The position numbers were made by a program, and so were the translations under genes. From Aurelia coerulea (lineage: Eukaryota > Cnidaria > Scyphozoa > Semaeostomeae > Ulmaridae), in contig CM076954.1 in NCBI GenBank assembly GCA_039566865.1, positions 10,750,001 through 10,814,000 on the forward strand: DNA of 64,000 nt, in the 5' to 3' direction. This document shows positions 11,241 to 26,060 of the stretch, in pieces (positions within the stretch are counted from its first letter, which is position 1; each line of letters begins with the position of its first letter). The notes below the pieces were generated by a model. It was given only the letters and a program-made list of their open reading frames with translations, was not told the origin of the DNA and searched no databases.

Positions 11241-13409
11241 TGAGTGCAATACTCTTTCTAATATAAATTGTAGCTACTAAAGTACATTAATCCACACTTT
11301 TTGTTTTTATATTTTGTTTTCTTTGAGAAAATAAACATTTTTTTAATCGATGTTTTCCTATGAAAAAAAGCTAAAAGAAGACTAAAGAAAAAACTAATGG
11401 CTATAGAAATGATTCCAAGGACGGTTTCTGCAGCACTAATATCGTGCTTTTAAAGAAGTTACTGGCAGAACTAGAGATTTCAAGGCCGATGAGCGCAATG
11501 CTCTTTATAATATAAATTGTAGCTATTAATTGTACGTTAATCCACACTTTTGGTGTTTATATTTTGTTTTCTTTGAGAAAATAGGCATTTTATTATTCGA
11601 TGTTTGTTTATGCAAAAAAGCTGAAACGAGACTAAAGAAAAAACTAATGTCTATCGTAATTTTTCCGAGAATGGTTGCTGCAGCACTGATAGATTGCTCT
11701 TAAAGAAGTTATTGGCCGAACTAAAGTTTTAAAGAACGATGAGTGCAATACTCTTTATAATATTTATTGTAGCTACTAAGTTAGGTTAATCCACACTTTT
11801 TGTGTTTATATTTTGTTTTCTTTTAGAAAGTAAACATTTAATTAAGCGATGTTCATTTATGCAGTAAAGCTAAGATGAGACTAAAGAATAAACTAATGTC
11901 TATAGAAATGATTCCAAGGACGGTTTCTGCAGCACTAATATCGTGCTTTTAAAGAAGTTACTGGCAGAACTAGAGTTTTCAAGGCCGACCAGTGCAATGC
12001 TCTTTAAAATTTGAATTGTAGCTACAAAAGTACTTTAATCCACACTTTTTGTGTTTATATTTTGTTTTCTTTGAGAAAATAGGCATTTAATTAATCGATG
12101 TTTGTTTATGCAGTAAAGCCAAAATGAGACTAAAGGAAAAACTAATCTCTATAGTAATGTTTCCAAGAATGGTTGCTGCAGCAATAATAGAGTGCTGTTA
12201 AAGAAGTTACTGGCAGAACTAAAGTTTTAAAGGACGATGAGTGCAATCATATTTATAATATGAATTGTAGCTACTAAGTTACGTTAATCCACACTTTTTG
12301 TAATTATATTTTGTTTTTTTTGAGAAAATAAACATTTTATTAATCGATGTTTTCCTATGAAAAAAAGCTAAAAGAAGACTAAAGAAAAAACTAATGGCTA
12401 TAGAAATGATTCCAAGGACGGTTTCTGCAGCACTTATATAGTGCTCTTAAAGAAGTTAATGGCCGAACTAAAGTTTTCAAGCACGATGAGTGCAATACTC
12501 TTTATAATATGAATTGAAGCTACTAAGTTACGTTAATCCACACTTTTTGTGTTGATATTTTGCTTTCTTTGAAAAAATACACATTTAATTAATCGATGTT
12601 TGTTTATGCAGTAAAGCTAAAATGAGAATAAAGAAAAAACTAATGTCTATAGTAATATTTCCAAGAATAGTCGCTGCAGCACTAATATAGTGCTATAGAA
12701 GAAGTTACTGGTAGAACTGAAGTTTTAAAGAACGATGAATTCAATACTTTTTATAATATAAATTGTTGCAACTTAGTTACGTTAATCCACAGATTTTGTG
12801 TTTGCATTTTGTTTTCTTTGAGAAAGTAAACATTTAATTAAGCGATGTTCATTTATGCAGTAAAGCTAAAATGAGAATAAAGAAAAAACTAATGTCTATA
12901 GTAATGTTTCCAAGAAAAGTCGCTGCAGCACTAATAGAGTGCTCTTAAAGAAGTTATTGGCCGAACTAAGGTTTTAAAGAACGATGAGTGCAATAATCTT
13001 TCTAATATAAATTGTAGCTACTAAAGTACATTAATCCACACTTTTTGTTTTTATATTTTGTTTTCTTTGAGAAAATAAACATTTTTTTAATCGATGTTTT
13101 CCTATGAAAAAAAGCTAAAAGAAGACTAAAGAAAAAACTAATGGCTATAGAAATGATTCCAAGGACGGTTTCTGCAGCACTTATATAGTGCTCTTAAAGA
13201 AGTTAATGGCCGAACTAAAGTTTTCAAGCACGATGAGTGCAATACTCTTTATAATATGAATTGAAGCTACTAAGTTACGTTAATCCACACTTTTTGTGTT
13301 GATATTTTGCTTTCTTTGAAAAAATACACATTTTTTTAATCGATGTTTTCCTATGAAAAAAAGCTAAAAGAAGACTAAAGAAAAAACTAATGGCTATAGA
13401 AATGATTCC

Positions 13410-16400
13410 AAGGACGGTTTCTGCAGCACTAATATAGTGCTCTTAAAGAAGTTACTGGCCGAACTCAAGTTTTCAAGGACGATGAGTGCAATACTCTTTA
13501 TAATATGAATTGAAGCTACTAAGTTACGTTAATCCACACCTTTTGTGTTGATATTTTGTTTTCCTTGAAAAAATAAACATTTTATTGATCGATGTTTGCT
13601 AATGCAAAAAAGCTAAAGTGAGACTAAAGAAAAAATTAATCTCTATAGTAATGTTTCCAAGAAGGGTTGCTGCAGCACTAATTGAGTGCTCTTAAAGAAG
13701 TTATTGGCCGAACTAAAGTTTTAAAGAACGATGAGTGCAATACTCTTTATAATATTAATTGTAGCTACTAAAGTACATTAATCCACACGTTTTGTGTTTA
13801 TATTTTGTTTTCTTTGAGAAAGTAAACATTTAATTAAGCGATGTTCATTTATGCAGTAAAGCTAAAATGAGAATAAAGAAAAAACTAATGTCTATAGTAA
13901 TGTTTCCAAGAAAAGTCGCTGCAGCACTGATATAGTGCTATAGAAGAAGTTACTGGTAGAACTGAAGTTTTAAAGAACGATGAATGCAATACTTTTTATA
14001 ATATAAATTGTAGCTACTAAAGTACATTAATCCACACTTTTTGTGTTTATATTTTGTTTTCTTTGAGAAACTAAACATTTTTTTAATCGATGTTTTCCTA
14101 TGAAAAAAAGCTAAAAGAAGACTAAAGAAAAAACTAATGGCTATAGAAATGATTCCAAGGACGGTTTCTTCAGCACTAATATCGTGCTTTTAAAGAAGTT
14201 ACTGGCAGAACTAGAGATTTCAAGGCCGATGAGCGCAATGCTCTTTATAATATAAATTGTAGCTATTAATTGTACGTTAATCCACACTTTTGGTGTTTAT
14301 ATTTTGTTTTCTTTGAGAAAATAGGCATTTTATTAATCGATGTTTGTTTATGCAAAAAAGCTGAAACGAGACTAAAGAAAAAACTAATGTCTATCGTAAT
14401 GTTTCCGAGAATGGTTGCTGCAGCACTGATAGATTGCTCTTAAAGAAGTTACTGGCCGAACTAAAGTTTTAAAGAACGATGAATGCAATACTCTTTATAA
14501 TATTAATTGTAGCTACTAAGTTAGGTTAATCCACACTTTTTGTGTTTATATTTTGTTTTCTTTTAGAAAGTAAACATTTAATTAAGCGATGTTCATTTAT
14601 GCAGTAAAGCTAAGATGAGACTAAAGAATAAACTAATGTCTATAGAAATGATTCCAAGGACGGTTTCTGCAGCACTAATATCGTGCTTTTAAAGAAGTTA
14701 CTGGCAGAACTAGAGTTTTCAAGGCCGATGAGTGCAATGCTCTTTATAATATAAATTGTAGCTACAAAAGTACGTTAATCCACACTTTTGGTGTTTATAT
14801 TTTGTTTTCTTTGAGAAAATAGGCATTTTATTATTCGATGTTTGTTTATGAAAAAAAGCTGAAACGAGACTAAAGAAAAAACTAATGTCTATCGTAATGT
14901 TTCCGAGAATGGTTGCTGCAGCACTAATAGATTGCTCTTAAAGAAGTTACTGGCCGAACTAAAGTTTTAAAGAACGATGAGTGCAATACTCTTTCTAATA
15001 TAAATTGTAGCTACTAAAGTACATTAATCCACACTTTTTGTTTTTATATTTTGTTTTCTTTGAGAAAATAAACATTTTTTTAATCAATGTTTTCCTATGA
15101 AAAAAGGCTAAAAGAAGACTAAAGAAAAAACTAAGGGCTCCAAGGACGGTTTCTGCAGCACTAATATCGTGCTTTTAAAGAAGTTACTGGCAGAACTAGA
15201 GTTTTCAAGGGCGATGAGTGCAATGCTCTTTATGATATAAATTGTAGCTACAAAAGTACGTTAATCGACACTTTTGGTGTTTATATTTTGTTTTCTTTGA
15301 GAAAATAGGCATTTTATTAATCGATGTTTGTTTATGCAAAAAAGCTGAAACGAGACTAAAGAAAAAACTAATGTCTATCGTAATGTTTCCGAGAAGGGTT
15401 GCTGCAGCACTAATAGAGTGCTCTTAAAGAAGTTATTGGCCGAACTAAGGTTTTAAAGAACGACGAGTGCAATAATCTTTCTAATATAAATTGTAGCTAC
15501 TAAAGTACATTAATCCACACTTTTTGTGTTTATATTTTGTTTTCTTTGAGAAAGTAAACATTTAATTAAGCGATGTTCATTTATGCAGTAAAGCTAAAAT
15601 GAGACTAAAGAAGAAAACTAATGTCTGTAGTAATGTTTCCAAGTAGGGTTTCTGCAGCACTAATAGAGTGCTGTTAAAGAAGTTACTGGGAGAACTAAAG
15701 TTTTAAAGGACGATGAGTGCAATAATATTTATAATATGAATTGTAGCTACTAAGTTACGTTAATCCACACTTTTTGTGATTATATTTTGTTTTCTTTGAG
15801 AAAATAAACATTTTATTAATCGATGTTTTCCTATGAAAAAAAGGTAAAAGAAGGCTAAAGAAAAAACTAATGGCTATAGAAATGATTCCAAGGACGGTTT
15901 CTGCAGCACTAATATAGTGCTCTTAAAGAAGTTACTGGCCGAACTCAAGTTTTCAAGGACGATGAGTGCAATACTCTTTATAATATGAATTGAAGCTACT
16001 AAGTTACATTAATCCACACTTTTTGTGTTGATATTTTGTTTTCTTTGAAAAAATAAACATTTTATTGATCGATGTTTGCTAATGCAAAAAAGCTAAAGTG
16101 AGACTAAAGAAAAAATTAATCTCTATAGTAATGTTTCCAAGAAGGGTTGCTGCAGCACTAATTGAGTGCTCTTAAAGAAGTTATTGGCCGAACTAAAGTT
16201 TTAAAGAACGATGAGTGCAATACTCTTTAAAATATCAATTGAAGCTACTGAGTTACGTTAATCCACACTTTTTGTGTTTATATTTTGTTTTCTTTGAGAA
16301 AGTAAACATTTAATTAAGCGATGTTCTTTTATGCAGAAAAGCTAAAATGAGACTAAAGAAAAAACTAATTTCTATAGCATTGTTTCCAAGAAGGGTTGCT

Positions 16401-19400
16401 GCAGCACTAATAGAGTGCTCTTAAAGAAGCTACTTGCCTAACTAAAGTTTTAAAGAACGATGAGTGCAATACTCTTTCTAATATAAATTGTAGCAACTAA
16501 AGTACATTAATCCACACTTTTTGTGTTTATATTTTGTTTTCTTTGAGAAAATACACATTTAATTAATCGATGTTTCTTTATGCAGTAAAGCTAAAATGGG
16601 ACTAAACAAACAACTAATGTCTATAGTAATGTTTCCAAGAATAGTTGCTGCAGCACGAATATAGTGCTATTAAAGAAGTTACTGGTAGAACAAAAGTTTT
16701 AAAGAGCGATGAATGCATTACTTTTTATAATATAAATTGTTGCTACTTTGTTACGTTAATCTACAGATTTTGTAATTACATTTTGTTTCTTTGAGAAAGT
16801 AATCATTTAATTAATCAATGTTTGTTTATGCAGTTAAATTAAAATGAGACTAAAGGAAAAACTAATCTCTATAATAGTGTTTCCAAGAATGGTTGCTGCA
16901 GCAATAATATAGTGCTATAAAGGAAGTTACTGGTAGAACTAAAGTTTTATAGAACGATGAATGCAATACTTATTATAATATAAATTGTTGCTACTTAGTT
17001 ACGTTAATCTACAGACTTTGTGATTATATTTTGTTTTCTTTGAGAAAATAAACATTTTATTAATCCATGTTTTCCTATGAAAAAGAAGCTAAAAGAAGAC
17101 TAAAGAAGAAACTAATGGCTATCGAAATGATTCCAAGGACGATTTATGCAGCACTAATATAGTGCTTTTAAAGAATTTACTGGCAGAACTAGAGTTTTCA
17201 AGGGCGATGAGTGCAATGCTATTTATAATATAAATTGTAGCTACAAAAGTACGTTAATCCACACTTTTGGTGTTTATATTTTGTTTTCTTTGACAAAATA
17301 GGCATTTTGTTAATCGATGTTTGTTTATGCAAAAAAGATAAAACGAGACTAAAGAAAAAACTAATGTCTATCGTAATGTTTCCAACAAGGGTTGCTGCAG
17401 CACTAATAGAGTGCTCTTAAAGAAGTTACTGGCCGAACTAAAGTTTTAAAGAACGATGAGTGCAATACTCTTTATAATATGAATTGAAGCTACTAAGTTA
17501 CGCTAATCCACACTTTTTGTGTTTATATTTTGTTTTCTTTGAGAAATTAAACATTTAATTAAGCGATGTTCATTTATGCAGAAAAGCTAAAATGAGACTA
17601 AAGAAAAAACTAATGTCTATAGCAATGTTCCCAAGAAGGGTTGCTGCAGCACTAATAGAGTGCTCTTAAAGAAGCTACTTGCCTAACTAAAGTTTTAAAG
17701 AACGATGAGTGCAATACTCTTTCTAATATAAATTGTAGCTACTAAAGTACATTAATCCACACTTTTTGTGTTTATATATTGTTTTCTTTGAGAAAATAAC
17801 CATTTAATTAATCGATGTTTCTTTATGCAGTAAAGCTAAAATGGGACTTAACAAGAAACTAATGTCTACGGTAATGTTTCCAAGAATAGTTGCTGCAGCA
17901 CTAATATAGTGCTATTAAAGAAGTTACTGGTAGAACAAAAGTTTTAAAGAACGATGAATGCAATACTTTTTATAATATAAATTGTTGCTACTTAGTTACG
18001 TTAATCTACAGATTTTGTAATTACATTTTGTTTTCTTAGAGAAAAAAATCATTTAATTAATCGATGTTTGCTTATGCAGTAAAGCTAAAATGAGACTAAA
18101 GGAAAAGCAAATCTCTATAGTAATGTTTCCAAGAATGGTTGCTGCAGCAATAATATAGTGCTATAAAAGAAGTTACTGGTAGAACTAAATTTTTATAGAA
18201 CGATGAATGCAATACTTCTTATAATATAAATTGTTGCTACTTAGTTACGTTAATCTACAGATTTTGTGATTATATTTTGTTTTCTTTGAGAAAATAAACA
18301 TTTTATTAATCCATGTCTTCCTATGAAAAAAAGCTAAAAGAAGACTAAAGAAAAAACTACTGACTATCGAAATGATTCCAAGGACGGTTTCTGCAGCACT
18401 AGTATAGTGCTTTTAAAGAATTTACTGGCAGAACTAGAGTTTTCAATACCGATGAGTGCAATGCTCTTTATAATATAAATTGTAGCTACAAAAGTACGTT
18501 AATCCACACTTTTTGTGTTTATATTTTGTTTTCTTTGACAAAATATGCATTTTGTTAATGGATGTTTGTTTATGCAAAAAAGATAAAACGAGACTAAAGA
18601 AAAACTAATGTCTATCATAATGTTTCCAACAAGGGTTGCTGCAGCACTAATAGAGTGCTCTTAAAGAAGTTACTGGCCGAACTAAAGTTTTAAAGAACGA
18701 TGAGTGCAATACTCTTTTATAATATGAATTGAAGCTACTAAGTTACGTTAATCCACACTTTTTGTGTTTATATTTTGTTTTCTTTGAGAAAGTAAACATT
18801 TAATTAAGCGATGTTCATTTATGCAGTAAAGCTAAAATGAGACTAAAGAAAAAAACTAATGTCTGTAGTAATGTTTCCAAGTAGGGTTTCTGCAGCACTA
18901 ATAGAGTGCTGTTAAAGAAGTTACTGGCAGAACTAAAGTTTTAAAGGACGATGAGTGCAATAATATTTATAATATGAATTGTAGCTACTAAGTTACGTTA
19001 ATCCACACTTTTTGTGATTATATTTTGTTTTCTTTGAGAAAATAAACATTTTATTAATCGATGTTTTCCTATGAAAAAAAGGTAAAAGAAGACTAAAGAA
19101 AAAACTAATGGCTATAGAAATGATTCCAAGGACGGTTTCTGCAGCACTAATATAGTGCTCTTAAAGAAGTTACTGGCCGAACTCAAGTTTTCAAGGACGA
19201 TGAGTGCAATACTCTTTATAATATGAATTGAAGCTACTAAGTTACATTAATCCACACTTTTTGTGTTGATATTTTGTTTTCTTTGAAAAAATAAACATTT
19301 TATTGATCGATGTTTGCTAATGCAAAAAAGCTAAAGTGAGACTAAAGAAAAAATTAATCTCTATAGTAATGTTTCCAAGAAGGGTTGCTGCAGCACTAAT

Positions 19401-19450
19401 TGAGTGCTCTTAAAGAAGTTATTGGCCGAACTAAAGTTTTAAAGAACGAT
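13410..19450. repeat. 33-monomer higher-order block, copy 2
   Basis: Partner of 5200-11240. Upstream of it, 12459-13004 aligns with 1-546, and 13005 onward corresponds to 4795 onward. Copy 2 is therefore the same higher-order unit without the Helentron-like insertion. Confidence 0.85.
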
Positions 19451-21690
19451 GAGTGCAATACTCTTTAAAATATCAATTGAAGCTACTGAGTTACGTTAAT
19501 CCACACTTTTTGTGTTTATATTTTGTTTTCTTTGAGAAAGTAAACATTTAATTAAGCGATGTTCTTTTATGCAGAAAAGCTAAAATGAGACTAAAGAAAA
19601 AACTAATTTCTATAGCAATGTTTCCAAGAAGGGTTGCTGCAGCACTAATAGAGTGCTCTTAAAGAAGCTACTTGCCTAACTAAAGTTTTAAAGAACGATG
19701 AGTGCAATACTCTTTCTAATATAAATTGTAGCAACTAAAGTACATTAATCCACACTTTTTGTGTTTATATTTTGTTTTCTTTGAGAAAATACACATTTAA
19801 TTAATCGATGTTTCTTTATGCAGTAAAGCTAAAATGGGACTAAACAAACAACTAATGTCTATAGTAATGTTTCCAAGAATAGTTGCTGCAGCACGAATAT
19901 AGTGCTATTAAAGAAGTTACTGGTAGAACAAAAGTTTTAAAGAGCGATGAATGCATTACTTTTTATAATATAAATTGTTGCTACTTTGTTACGTTAATCT
20001 ACAGATTTTGTAATTACATTTTGTTTCTTTGAGAAAGTAATCATTTAATTAATCAATGTTTGTTTATGCAGTTAAGCTAAAATGAGACTAAAGGAAAAAC
20101 TAATCTCTATAATAGTGTTTCCAAGAATGGTTGCTGCAGCAATAATATAGTGCTATAAAGGAAGTTACTGGTAGAACTAAAGTTTTATAGAACGATGAAT
20201 GCAATACTTATTATATTATAAATTGTTGCTACTTAGTTACGTTAATCTACAGACTTTGTGATTATATTTTGTTTTCTTTGAGAAAATAAACATTTTATTA
20301 ATCCATGTTTTCCTATGAAAAAAAAGCTAAAAGAAGACTAAAGAAAAAACTAATGGCTATCGAAATGATTCCAAGGACGATTTATGCAGCACTAATATAG
20401 TGCTTTTAAAGAATTTACTGGCAGAACTAGAGTTTTCAAGGGCGATGAGTGCAATGCTATTTATAATATAAATTGTAGCTACAAAAGTACGTTAATCCAC
20501 ACTTTTGGTGTTTATATTTTGTTTTCTTTGACAAAATAGGCATTTTGTTAATCGATGTTTGTTTATGCAAAAAAGATAAAACGAGACTAAAGAAAAAACT
20601 AATGTCTATCGTAATGTTTCCAACAAGGGTTGCTGCAGCACTAATAGAGTGCTCTTAAAGAAGTTACTGGCCGAACTAAAGTTTTAAAGAACGATGAGTG
20701 CAATACTCTTTATAATATGAATTGAAGCTACTAAGTTACGTTAATCCACACTTTTTGTGTTTATATTTTGTTTTCTTTGAGAAATTAAACATTTAATTAA
20801 GCGATGTTCATTTATGCAGAAAAGCTAAAATGAGACTAAAGAAAAAACTAATATCTATAGCAATGTTTCCAAGAAGGGTTGCTGCAGCACTAATAGAGTG
20901 CTCTTAAAGAAGCTACTTGCCTAACTAAAGTTTTAAAGAACGATGAGTGCAATACTCTTTCTAATATAAATTGTAGCTACTAAAGTACATTAATCCACAC
21001 TTTTTGTGTTTATATATTGTTTTCTTTGAGAAAATACACATTTAATTAATCGATGTTTCTTTATGCAGTAAAGCTAAAATGGGACTTAACAAGAAACTAA
21101 TGTCTACGGTAATATTTCCAAGAATAGTTGCTGCAGCACTAATATAGTGCTATTAAAGAAGTTACTGGTAGAACAAAAGTTTTAAAGAACGATGAATGCA
21201 ATACTTTTTATAATATAAATTGTTGCTACTTAGTTACGTTAATCTACAGATTTTGTAATTACATTTTGTTTTCTTAGAGAAAAAAATCATTTAATTAATC
21301 GATGTTTGCTTATGCAGTAAAGCTAAAATGAGTCTAAAGGAAAAGCAAATCTCTGTAGTAATGTTTCCAAGAATGGTTGCTGCAGCAATAATATAGTGCT
21401 ATAAAAGAAGTTACTGGTAGAACTAAAGTTTTATGGAACGATGAATGCAATACTTCTTATAATATAAATTGTTGCTACTTAGTTACGTTAATCTACAGAT
21501 TTTGTGATTATATTTTGTTTTCTTTGAGAAAATAAACATTTTATTAATCCATGTCTTCCTATGAAAAAAAGCTAAAAGAAGACTAAAGAAAAAACTAATG
21601 GCTATCGAAATGATTCCAAGGACGGTTTCTGCAGCACTAATATAGTGCTTTTAAAGAATTTACTGGCAGAACTAGAGTTTTCAATACCGA
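16000..21690. repeat. 13-monomer higher-order tandem, 3238-bp unit
   Basis: Constant offset of 3238 bp (13 x 249.1) between 16000-18450 and 19238-21690. Anchors are GATGAGTGC at 15961 with 19199, the AAAATATCAATTGAAG variant (ATGAG at 16211 with 19449), and ACTATCG/GCTATCG at 18363 with 21601. The same offset links 7501 with 10739 and 7752 with 10990. Near 21700 the unit switches phase into a monomer type also seen at 20713, about four monomers earlier, as expected from unequal exchange. Confidence 0.8.
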
Positions 21691-24229
21691 TGAGTGCAAT
21701 GCTCTTTATAATATGAATTGAAGCTACTAAGTTACGTTAATCCACACTTTTTGTGTTTATATTTTGTTTTCTTTGAGAAATTAAACATTTAATTAAGCGA
21801 TGTTCATTTATGCAGAAAAGCTAAAATGAGACTAAAGAAAAAACTAATGTCTATAGCAATGTTTCCAAGAAGGGTTGCTGCAGCACTAATAGAGCGCTCT
21901 TAAAGACGCTACTTGCCTAACTAAAGTTTTAAAGAACGATGAGTGCAATACTCTTTCTAATATAAATTGTAGCTACTAAAGTACATTAATCCGCACTTTT
22001 TGTGTTTATATATTGTTTTCTTTGAGAAAATACACATTTAATTAATCGATGTTTCTTTATGCAGTAAAGCTAAAATGGGACTTAACAAGAAACTAATGTC
22101 TATAGTAATGTTTCCAAGAATAGTTGCTGCAGCACTAATATAGTGCTATTAAAGAAGTTACTGGTAGAACAAAAGTTTTAAAGAACGATGAATGCAATAC
22201 TTTTGATAATATAAATTGTTGCTACTTAGTTACGTTAATCCACAGATTTTGTAATTACATTTTGTTTTCTTTGAGAAAAAAATCATTTAATTAATCGATG
22301 TTTGCTTATGAAAAAAAAGCTAAAAGAAGACTAAAGAAAAAACTAATGGCTATCGAAATGATTCCAAGGACGATTTATGCAGCACTAATATAGTGCTTTT
22401 AAAGAATTTACTGGCAGAACTAGAGTTTTCAAGGGCGATGAGTGCAATGCTATTTATAATATAAATTGTAGCTACAAAAGTACGTTAATCCACACTTTTG
22501 GTGTTTATATTTTGTTTTCTTTGACAAAATAGGCATTTTGTTAATCGATGTTTGTTTATGCAAAAAAGATAAAACGAGACTAAAGAAAAAACTAATGTCT
22601 ATCGTAATGTTTCCAACAAGGGTTGCTGCAGCACTAATAGAGTGCTCTTAAAGAAGTTACTGGCCGAACTAAAGTTTTAAAGAACGATGAGTGCAATACT
22701 CTTTATAATATGAATTGAAGCTACTAAGTTACGTTAATCCACACTTTTTGTGTTTATATTTTGTTTTCTTTGAGAAATTAAACATATAATTAAGCGATGT
22801 TTATTTATGCAGAAAAGCTAAAATGAGACTAAAGAAAAAACTAATGTCTATAGCAATGTTTCCAAGAAGGGTTGCTGCAGCACTAATAGAGTGCTCTTAA
22901 AGAAGCTACTTGCCTAACTAAAGTTTTAAAGAACGATGAGTGCAATACTCTTTCTAATATAAATTGTAGCTACTAAAGTACATTAATCCGCACTTTTTGT
23001 GTTTATATATTGTTTTCTTTGAGAAAATACACATTTAATTAATCGATGTTTCTTTATGCAGTAAAGCTAAAATGGGACTTAACAAGAAACTAATGTCTAC
23101 GGTAATGTTTCCAAGAATAGTTGCTGTAGCACTAATATAGTGCTATTAAAGAAGTTACTGGTAGAACAAAAGTTTTAAAGAACGATGAATGCAATACTTT
23201 TTATAATATAAATTGTTGCTACTTAGATACGTTAATCTACAGATTTTGTAATTACATTTTGTTTTCTTAGAGAAAAAAATCATTTAATTAATCGATGTTT
23301 GCTTATGCAGTAAAGCTAAAATGAGACTAAAGGAAAAACAAATCTCTATAGTAATGTTTCCAAGAATGGTTGCTGCAGCAATAATATAGTGCTATAAAAG
23401 AAGTTACTGGTAGAACTAAAGTTTTATAGAACGATGAATGCAATACTTCTTATAATATAAATTGTTGCTACTTAGTTACGTTAATCTACAGATTTTGTGA
23501 TTATATTTTGTTTTCTTTGAGAAAATAAACATTTTATTAATCCATGTCTTCCTATGAAAAAAAGCTAAAAGAAGACTAAAGAAAAAACTAATGGCTATCG
23601 AAATGATTCCAAGGACGGTTTCTGCAGCACTAATATAGTGCTTTTAAAGAATTTACTGGCAGAACTAGAGTTTTCAATACCGATGAGTGCAATGCTCTTT
23701 ATAATATAAATTGTAGCTACAAAAGTACGTTAATCCACACTTTTTGTGTTTATATTTTGTTTTCTTTGACAAAATATGCATTTTGTTAATCGATGTTTGT
23801 TTATGCAAAAAAGATAAAACGAGACTAAAGAAAAACTAATGTCTATCATAATGTTTCCTACAAGGGTTGCTGCAGCACTAATAGAGTGCTCTTAAAGAAG
23901 TTACTGGCCGAACTAAAGTTTTAAAGAACGATGAGTGCAATACTCTTTATAATATGAATTGAAGCTACCAAGTTACGTTAATCCACACTTTTTGTGTTTA
24001 TATTTTGTTTTCTTTGAGGAAATAAACATTTTATTAATCGATGTTTTCCTATGAAAAAAAGCTAAAAGAAGACCAAAGGAAAAACTAATGTCTGTAGTAA
24101 TGTTTCCAAGTAGGGTTTCTGCAGCACTAATAGAGTGCTGTTAAAGAAGTTACTGGCAGAACTAAAGTTTTAAAGGACGATGAGTGCAATAATATTTATA
24201 ATATGAACTGTAGCTACCAAGTTACGTTA

Positions 24230-26060
24230 ATCCACACTTTTTGTGTTTATATTTTGTTTTCTTTGAGAAAGTAAACATTTAATTAAGCGATGTTCATTTA
24301 TGCAGTAAAGCTAAAATGAGACTAAAGAAAAAAACTAATGTCTGTAGTAATGTTTCCAAGTAGGGTTTCTGCAGCACTAATAGAGTGCTGTTAAAGAAGT
24401 TACTGGCAGAACTAAAGTTTTAAAGGACGATGAGTGCAATAATATTTATAATATGAATTGTAGCTACTAAGTTACGTTAATCCACACGTTTTGTGATTAT
24501 ATTTTGTTTTCTTTGAGAAAATAAACATTTTATTAATCGATGTTTTCCTATGAAAAAAAGGTAAAAGAAGACTAAAGAAAAAACTAATGGCTATAGAAAT
24601 GATTCCAAGGACGGTTTCTGCAGCACTAATATAGTGCTCTTAAAGAAGTTACTGGCCGAACTCAAGTTTTCAAGGACGATGAGTGCAATACTCTTTATAA
24701 TATGAATTGGTGCTACTAAGTTACATTAATCCACACTTTTTGTGTTGATATTTTGTTTTCTTTGAAAAAATAAACATTTTATTGATCGATGTTTGCTAAT
24801 GCAAAAAAGCTAAAGTGAGACTAAAGAAAAAATTAATCTCTATAGTAATGTTTCCAAGAAGGGTTGCTGCAGCACTAATTGAGTGCTCTTAAAGAAGTTA
24901 TTGGCCGAACTAAAGTTTTAAAGAACGATGAGTGCAATACTCTTTAAAATATCAATTGAAGCTACTGAGTTACGTTAATCCACACTTTTTGTGTTTATAT
25001 TTTCTTTTCTTTCAGAAAGTAAACATTGAATTAAGCGATGTTCTTTTATGCAGAAAAGCTAAAATGAGACTAAAGAAAAAACTAATTTCTATAGCAATGT
25101 TTCCAAGAAGGGTTGCTGCAGCACTAATAGAGTGCTCTTAAAGAAGCTACTTGCGTAACTAAAGTTTTAAAGAACGATGAGTGCAATACTCTTTCTAATA
25201 TAAATTGTAGCAACTAAAGTACATTAATCCACACTTTTTGTGTTTATATTTTGTTTTCTTTGAGAAAATACACATTTAATTAATCGATGTTTCTTTATGC
25301 AGTAAAGCTAAAATGGGACTAAACAAACAACTAATGTCTATAGTAATGTTTCCAAGAATAGTTGCTGCAGCACGAATATAGTGCTATTAAAGAAGTTACT
25401 GGTAGAACAAAAGTTTTAAAGAGCGATGAATGCATTACTTTTTATAATATAAATTGTTGCTACTTTGTTACGTTAATCTACAGATTTTGTAATTACATTT
25501 TGTTTCTTTGAGAAAGTAATCATTTAATTAATCAATGTTTGTTTATGCAGTTAAGCTAAAATGAGACTAAAGGAAAAACTAATCTCTATAATAGTGTTTC
25601 CAAGAATGGTTGCTGCAGCAATAATATAGTGCTATAAAGGAAGTTACTGGTAGAACTAAAGTTTTATAGAACGATGAATGCAATACTTATTATAATATAA
25701 ATTGTTGCTACTTAGTTACGTTAATCTACAGACTTTGTGATTATATTTTGTTTTCTTTGAGAAAATAAACATTTTATTAATCCATGTTTTCCTATGAAAA
25801 AAAAGCTAAAAGAAGACTAAAGAAAAAACTAATGGCTATCGAAATGATTCCAAGGACGATTTATGCAGCACTAATATAGTGCTTTTAAAGAATTTACTGG
25901 CAGAACTAGAGTTTTCAAGGGCGATGAGTGCAATGCTATTTATAATATAAATTGTAGCTACAAAAGTACGTTAATCCACACTTTTGGTGTTTATATTTTG
26001 TTTTCTTTGACAAAATAGGCATTTTGTTAATCGATGTTTGTTTATGCAAAAAAGATAAAA
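24230..26060. repeat. segment recurring at 5479-bp offset (22 monomers)
   Basis: Matches about 18750-20580. Anchors: TAAAGGACGATG at 18942 with 24421, ATGAG of the ATCAATTGAAG monomer at 19449 with 24928, and GCGATGAGTGC at 20442 with 25921. After about 26060 the monomer order changes abruptly, marking a recombination junction. Confidence 0.75.
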
